Source of the DNA: Candidatus Poribacteria bacterium
Lineage (GTDB): Bacteria > Poribacteria > WGA-4E > DTYX01
DNA length: 17,640 nucleotides
Reading direction: 5' to 3'
NCBI GenBank assembly: GCA_012961655.1
Contig: DTYX01000143.1
Span: forward strand, 1 to 17,640
Positions 14,585-17,640 of the stretch are shown here, in pieces (the first letter of the stretch is position 1; every line of letters starts with the position of its first letter). Under the pieces are notes generated by a model that saw only the letters and a program-made list of their open reading frames with translations, made no database searches and was not told the DNA's origin. A program made the translations under genes and the position numbers.

Positions 14585-15373
14585 TTAAATTCGCTCAATA
14601 GCGCTGCTGGCAATCCATCCTTCAGTACCATCGGGCAGATTGATTTTTGCCCATTTTGCCTGTATCTCTTTGATTTCTACCATCGTACCTTCATGTAGAG
14701 AGAAAAGTACAGTGGAACCCTCATCGGGCGCGCTTTTGACGGTAATTTCCGGTATAAGCACAATAGCCCTCGATATACCAGATGTATGCACTGACAAAAT
14801 TAAAATGATAAAACAGAGTAACAACGTTCCTCCAAGGATAAGCATAGCATAACGAGTAATTTTTTTTATCCTGGCATCATCAAACAAAATATAAACAATA
14901 GCACCCGAGGCAAGAGACATAGAAAACCCCAAAATGAGAACAGTAAGTTCGTTGATGGTAATCAGACTGTTAAGGATTGAGTTGAATGGAGCGAATTGTT
15001 TATCCTCATTTAGTGAAATTGCATATCTAAGATTTCTTCGTATGTCTTTATCGCGGGGCATCAATTGTCTAGCGCGCTCGTAATAAAGAATCGCTTTGCC
15101 GCGCTGTCCTAGCTTGAAATAAGTATTTCCCAGGTTGTAGTATACATTGCTGTTACTTATCTTTGAGGCAATAATTTCATAAAGTTCAGCCGCTTTTAGA
15201 TATTCTCTTTTCTCATACAATTGATTGGCTTGTTTGTAAAGTTGGATTAATTCAGAATGTAAGATGCCAGAAGTGCAACCGATTACAAACGCACCGACTA
15301 GAGCTATTAGAGAAAAATTTATTTTAGTTAATTGACGTGCCAGCAGTTTATCTTGTTTAAATGGTTTCCACAT
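14585..15373 (-). CDS. Membrane-bound TPR and SH3 protein, BatE-like
   Basis: Probably an envelope scaffold protein. The layout of its 262 residues is as follows. A basic N-terminus and hydrophobic segment (20-32) end in VIGC with C33, a plausible lipobox after an unusually long n-region. Two TPR repeats lie at about 42-110, with YYNLGNTYFKLGQRGKA as the clearest unit. Two transmembrane helices follow, near 142-163 and 175-197. A bacterial SH3 domain (about 203-262) ends with WAKINLPDGTEGWI, the usual WxxV-GWV pattern. TPR, paired helices and SH3 in this order match BatE-like proteins of the Bacteroides aerotolerance operon, but no MoxR, vWA or other Bat gene is beside it. The ATG at 15373 has only a weak SD. 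Its link to the metabolic neighbours is unclear; it may merely share their transcript. Confidence 0.82.
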   Translation of the reverse strand: MWKPFKQDKLLARQLTKINFSLIALVGAFVIGCTSGILHSELIQLYKQANQLYEKREYLKAAELYEIIASKISNSNVYYNLGNTYFKLGQRGKAILYYERARQLMPRDKDIRRNLRYAISLNEDKQFAPFNSILNSLITINELTVLILGFSMSLASGAIVYILFDDARIKKITRYAMLILGGTLLLCFIILILSVHTSGISRAIVLIPEITVKSAPDEGSTVLFSLHEGTMVEIKEIQAKWAKINLPDGTEGWIASSAIERI

Positions 15374-15470
15374 CTTCTATTTTGCCTCAATGCTCGATAC
15401 AGATATTTGAGACAAATTTCTCGTTGTCGGCAATATCCAACAAAGAGGGCGAAACCAGCAGAAGCTAATG

Positions 15471-16178
15471 TCATTGGAGAGTTTTAAGTGAAATATCGAA
15501 ATCTAGGCCGGCTTGTTTGTACTTCTGCATTCGTCCCTGTTTGTCAGCATTGGCAATCTCGCGTGCAATCTGGGCGACTGTTTCGGCATGTTCCCTTGGA
15601 ACAACGATAACACCATCGCCATCGGCAACGACAATGTCCCCCGGAAAAACTCGCACACCCCCGCAAGCAATCGGTACATTCTCCGAATCCCACTCCAACC
15701 TGCCTGGACGAATGCCGCGTGCGATGCGACGGGAATATACCGGAACCTGCTGTTTAATCAGTTCGTCGGTATCGCGGCATCCTCCATTCGTTATGACCCC
15801 ACGCGCGCCTTGATTTATCCAGCCCAAGGCGTTGTTTGAGCCGATAAAACCGACATCCCCGGCCTCTGAGGCATCAATCACCAGGATTTCGCCTGGCTGC
15901 ATCGGTCCTTTTGGGCCAGGCGCCAACTGGCGATACCAATTGCCTTTCCAAATCTTGTACTCATCTAATGGCAAGGGGCGCGGCGCCACGCGGTTTGTCG
16001 GAACAAAACGCAAAGTATGGGCTAAACCGTAGATACGATGACGGAATTGTTCCACATCGCGCCACAAGGGACGAATCTCCCAATCCATGGTGCAGGTATC
16101 TATTAGCCCAATAGCATCCAGTCCGTCGCATACATCTGTTACCCGTAAACCTTCATATAATGTTAGAATTTCGGTCAT
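15471..16178 (-). CDS. RraA-family protein (HMG/CHA aldolase-like)
   Basis: Members are either class II pyruvate aldolases acting on 4-hydroxy-4-methyl-2-oxoglutarate-type acids, or the structurally similar RNase E regulator. The context of other oxo-acid enzymes favours the enzyme role. The 235-residue protein shows TDVCDGLDA near the N-terminus (14-22) and GDVGFIGSNNALGWINQGARG (107-127). It then has NGGCRDTDEL with R135 and D136, the substrate/metal-binding pair of HMG aldolases, and GDIVVADGDGVIVVP (180-194). An insertion-like region (about 60-95) makes it longer than RraA proper (about 160 residues), as in many RraA-like family members. The start is supported by AAGGAG (16186-16191) seven bases before the ATG. 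It lies 70 bases after the dehydrogenase and 97 before the TPR-SH3 gene. Confidence 0.9.
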   Translation of the reverse strand: MTEILTLYEGLRVTDVCDGLDAIGLIDTCTMDWEIRPLWRDVEQFRHRIYGLAHTLRFVPTNRVAPRPLPLDEYKIWKGNWYRQLAPGPKGPMQPGEILVIDASEAGDVGFIGSNNALGWINQGARGVITNGGCRDTDELIKQQVPVYSRRIARGIRPGRLEWDSENVPIACGGVRVFPGDIVVADGDGVIVVPREHAETVAQIAREIANADKQGRMQKYKQAGLDFDISLKTLQ

Positions 16179-16248
16179 TGCAAATCTCCTTGTGTTAATA
16201 GTTGCTTATCACTTTTCAGAAATGATTGCCTCAGAACTTGGCTCTGAA

Positions 16249-17349
16249 TTAGATAGCGGGATTTGGCGCCAAAATCAACTTGCCAAAATGATTTCTATCT
16301 TCCATCAAGCGATGAGCGTAAGCCGCTTTCTCCAAGGGCAAAATTTGGTCGATTATTGGTTTCAATTTACCTTGTTCTACAAGTTTGAGAATTTTCACTA
16401 GCTCGCGTTTGTTCCCCAGAGCTGAACCGATAATGCTAAGTTGCTTTTGATAAATGTACCGTATATTTATCCTTGCCATATTGCCGCTAGTGACGCCGCA
16501 GGTGACAAGTCTGCCATTTTTGGCAAGGCTATTGATGCTTTGTTCAAAGGTATCTGCACCGACATGCTCGAAAACTACATCGACGCCGCGACCTTTTGTC
16601 AATTGCTTGACAACGTCGCTAAAATCGACTTCTTTGTAATTAATAGCAAAATCCGCTCCGAACTCCTTTGCTCTCGCCAACTTTTCCTCCGTGCTCGCGG
16701 TTGCAAACACCCGCGCTCCGGATAGTTTGGCTATCTGCAGCGCCGCACTGCCTACGCCGCTGCCCGCAGAGAGAATCAAGACATCTTCCCCGGCGTTCAA
16801 ATTGGCTCTGGTGATGAGCATGTGCCAGGCGGTCAGAAAAGTTATGGGAACAGCCGCTGCTTCGGCATAAGAGATTTCATCTGAAATCGGGATGATATTT
16901 CGCTCTGGAGCTTTCACGAATTCGGCATATCCGCCGTTGGTCTGAAATCCCAACACCTTCTGATTATCGCATAAACTCTCATCGCCGTTGATACAATCCA
17001 CACAATATCCGCAGTTGATGCACGGGAAAATTACAACTCGTTCACCCACTTTGATGTGCGCCCGTAAACCGAGCCCCTCCGCCTCCCAGCAAGCGGGGGG
17101 TGAAGCGTCGGTGGACGAAGTGAACGCTTCCGAGCCTACTTCAGCGACATCTCCCGCCACGTCGGAGCCGAGGATGTGCGGCATCGGGGCGACTTCAGGT
17201 CTGTCCCGTCGCGCGCGGAGGTCCAAACGATTGACGGCACATGCTCTCACGCGCACTAATACCTCATCCCGATTAATCTTTGGATTAGGCACATCCTCGT
17301 ATCGAAGTTTTTCTACGCCGCCTTGTTCATGAAATACAATGGCTTTCAT
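16249..17349 (-). CDS. Zinc-dependent alcohol dehydrogenase / quinone oxidoreductase (MDR)
   Basis: Predicted cytoplasmic NAD(P)-dependent oxidoreductase of the medium-chain family, 366 residues. The GroES-like domain has ACAVNRLDL (36-44) and HILGSDVAG (58-66). GSD replaces the GHE of classical zinc alcohol dehydrogenases, so catalytic zinc may be altered or absent. The structural-zinc loop CINCGYCVDCINGDESLC gives C113, C116, C119 and C127, with an extra C110. The Rossmann motif is AGSGVGS (195-201), and the C-terminal HFGKLIL is typical. Residues 73-97, just before VGERVV, are an apparent insertion from a repeat (see separate entry). AAGGA lies about seven bases before the ATG. The substrate is unknown. 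It is the first gene of the likely four-gene - strand set. Confidence 0.92.
   Translation of the reverse strand: MKAIVFHEQGGVEKLRYEDVPNPKINRDEVLVRVRACAVNRLDLRARRDRPEVAPMPHILGSDVAGDVAEVGSEAFTSSTDASPPACWEAEGLGLRAHIKVGERVVIFPCINCGYCVDCINGDESLCDNQKVLGFQTNGGYAEFVKAPERNIIPISDEISYAEAAAVPITFLTAWHMLITRANLNAGEDVLILSAGSGVGSAALQIAKLSGARVFATASTEEKLARAKEFGADFAINYKEVDFSDVVKQLTKGRGVDVVFEHVGADTFEQSINSLAKNGRLVTCGVTSGNMARINIRYIYQKQLSIIGSALGNKRELVKILKLVEQGKLKPIIDQILPLEKAAYAHRLMEDRNHFGKLILAPNPAI
17059..17133 (-). repeat. GC-rich palindromic insertion inside the dehydrogenase gene
   Basis: This segment encodes residues 73-97, where relatives have only a short turn (EVG...VGDRV). It contains the inverted repeat GAAGCGT (17102-17108) / ACGCTTC (17124-17130) and a C-rich/G-rich pair nearby. 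By count 51 of 75 bases are G or C, above its flanks. CCGAGCC occurs at both sides (17069-17075 and 17130-17136). The reading frame is kept. I infer a mobile or dispersed short repeat tolerated in a surface loop. Confidence 0.6.
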
Positions 17350-17430
17350 GATATTTCCTTTTGATCGGTTATTCCTAAAATGTCGTAGCAGATTCAGTCA
17401 TAAGGTTCATATCCTAAAGTGAATACACGG

Positions 17431-17462
17431 GAAAGGAAAAGAAGAATTCTTCCTTTCCTTCC
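17431..17462. repeat. Near-perfect dyad between LamG and dehydrogenase genes
   Basis: The centre GAAGAATTCTTC (17441-17452) is a perfect 12-bp palindrome. The arms extend as AAGGAAA and TTTCCTT after one mismatch. It could form a hairpin of about 11-13 pairs on either strand. No T-run follows on the - strand, so it is not a standard terminator. It may be an operator or an RNA-stabilising hairpin. Confidence 0.5.
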
Positions 17463-17465
17463 ATT

Positions 17466-17500
17466 CCTCCAAGTAATACATGGCATTGCAGTATTGGAGG
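17466..17500. repeat. Imperfect hairpin just after the LamG gene
   Basis: CCTCCAA (17466-17472) pairs with TTGGAGG (17494-17500), and TAC (17477-17479) with GTA (17491-17493), with a four-base bulge. It begins nine bases after the LamG stop in its transcription direction. With the dyad next to it, it may shape the 3' end of that mRNA. Confidence 0.4.
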
Positions 17501-17508
17501 ATAATCCG

Positions 17509-17640
17509 CTAATCTTGTTTCAACTGCCCCCACGTGATGGTTAATTTGTCTTTGAGATTGACCGACATCCCGAGACCATTCTGGAATGATTCTTTAATCT
17601 CCGCTGGTGTTCGGGCTATATTGGAGATGCGGACTTCATC
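17509..17640 (-). CDS. LamG/concanavalin-A-like domain protein, C-terminal end (partial)
   Basis: The frame enters from the right edge and ends at a TAG (17509-17511). It reads DEVRISNIARTPAEIKESF, then QNGLGMSVNLKDKLTITWGQL, then KQD. DEVRISN.ART.xEI is the hallmark final strand of LamG/laminin-G-like jelly-roll domains in secreted bacterial proteins. Only 43 codons are visible, so signal peptide and other domains lie outside the window. It is co-directional with the dehydrogenase but 159 bases away, with two hairpins between, so probably a separate unit. Confidence 0.75.
   Translation of the reverse strand, partial: DEVRISNIARTPAEIKESFQNGLGMSVNLKDKLTITWGQLKQD

Overview
The window most resembles Candidatus Poribacteria or a close relative. 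This is an inference from gene content, with no database search behind it. The pointers are a giant secreted cadherin/Ig-like protein ending in a dockerin pair, a DUF6785-type membrane protein, a dual-specificity phosphatase remnant, HpcH/HpaI and RraA aldolase-family proteins, the tail of a LamG-type protein, and short palindromic repeats read in frame inside genes. Coding DNA is of moderate GC; the leader of the giant gene is clearly AT-rich.

Layout. Bases 1-386 hold a possible gene tail and then an AT-rich leader with a strong sigma70-like promoter and a perfect SD. Bases 387-10229 (+) are one 3280-residue secreted protein built from a unique N-terminus, two Ig-like domains, about eight cadherin-like repeats, a long bacterial Ig-like array, a fibronectin-III domain, a ZU5-like C-terminal module and a two-repeat dockerin. 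It ends at a textbook intrinsic terminator. Then, on the + strand, come a 105-codon unknown ORF behind its own promoter, a dual-specificity phosphatase gene broken by an internal deletion and frameshift, and a 13-helix DUF6785-type membrane protein. Bases 13201-13620 hold no intact gene but carry gene debris, including the C-terminus of a metallo-beta-lactamase-fold hydrolase.

From 13625 to the right edge everything is on the - strand. In transcription order these are the end of a LamG-type protein (cut by the window edge), a zinc-dependent alcohol dehydrogenase/quinone oxidoreductase, an RraA-family protein, a membrane-bound TPR-SH3 protein resembling BatE, and an HpcH/HpaI-type class II aldolase. 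The last four are separated by 70-97 bases and could be co-transcribed. The dehydrogenase and the two aldolase-family proteins make a plausible small catabolic set for hydroxy/oxo acids, ending in pyruvate-type products; this pathway reading is inference.

The most notable signals are two unrelated palindromic sequences read in frame inside conserved domains (in the fibronectin-III domain of the giant protein and just before the structural-zinc loop of the dehydrogenase), a third palindrome directly upstream of the DUF6785 gene, and two decayed genes that have each lost internal sequence.
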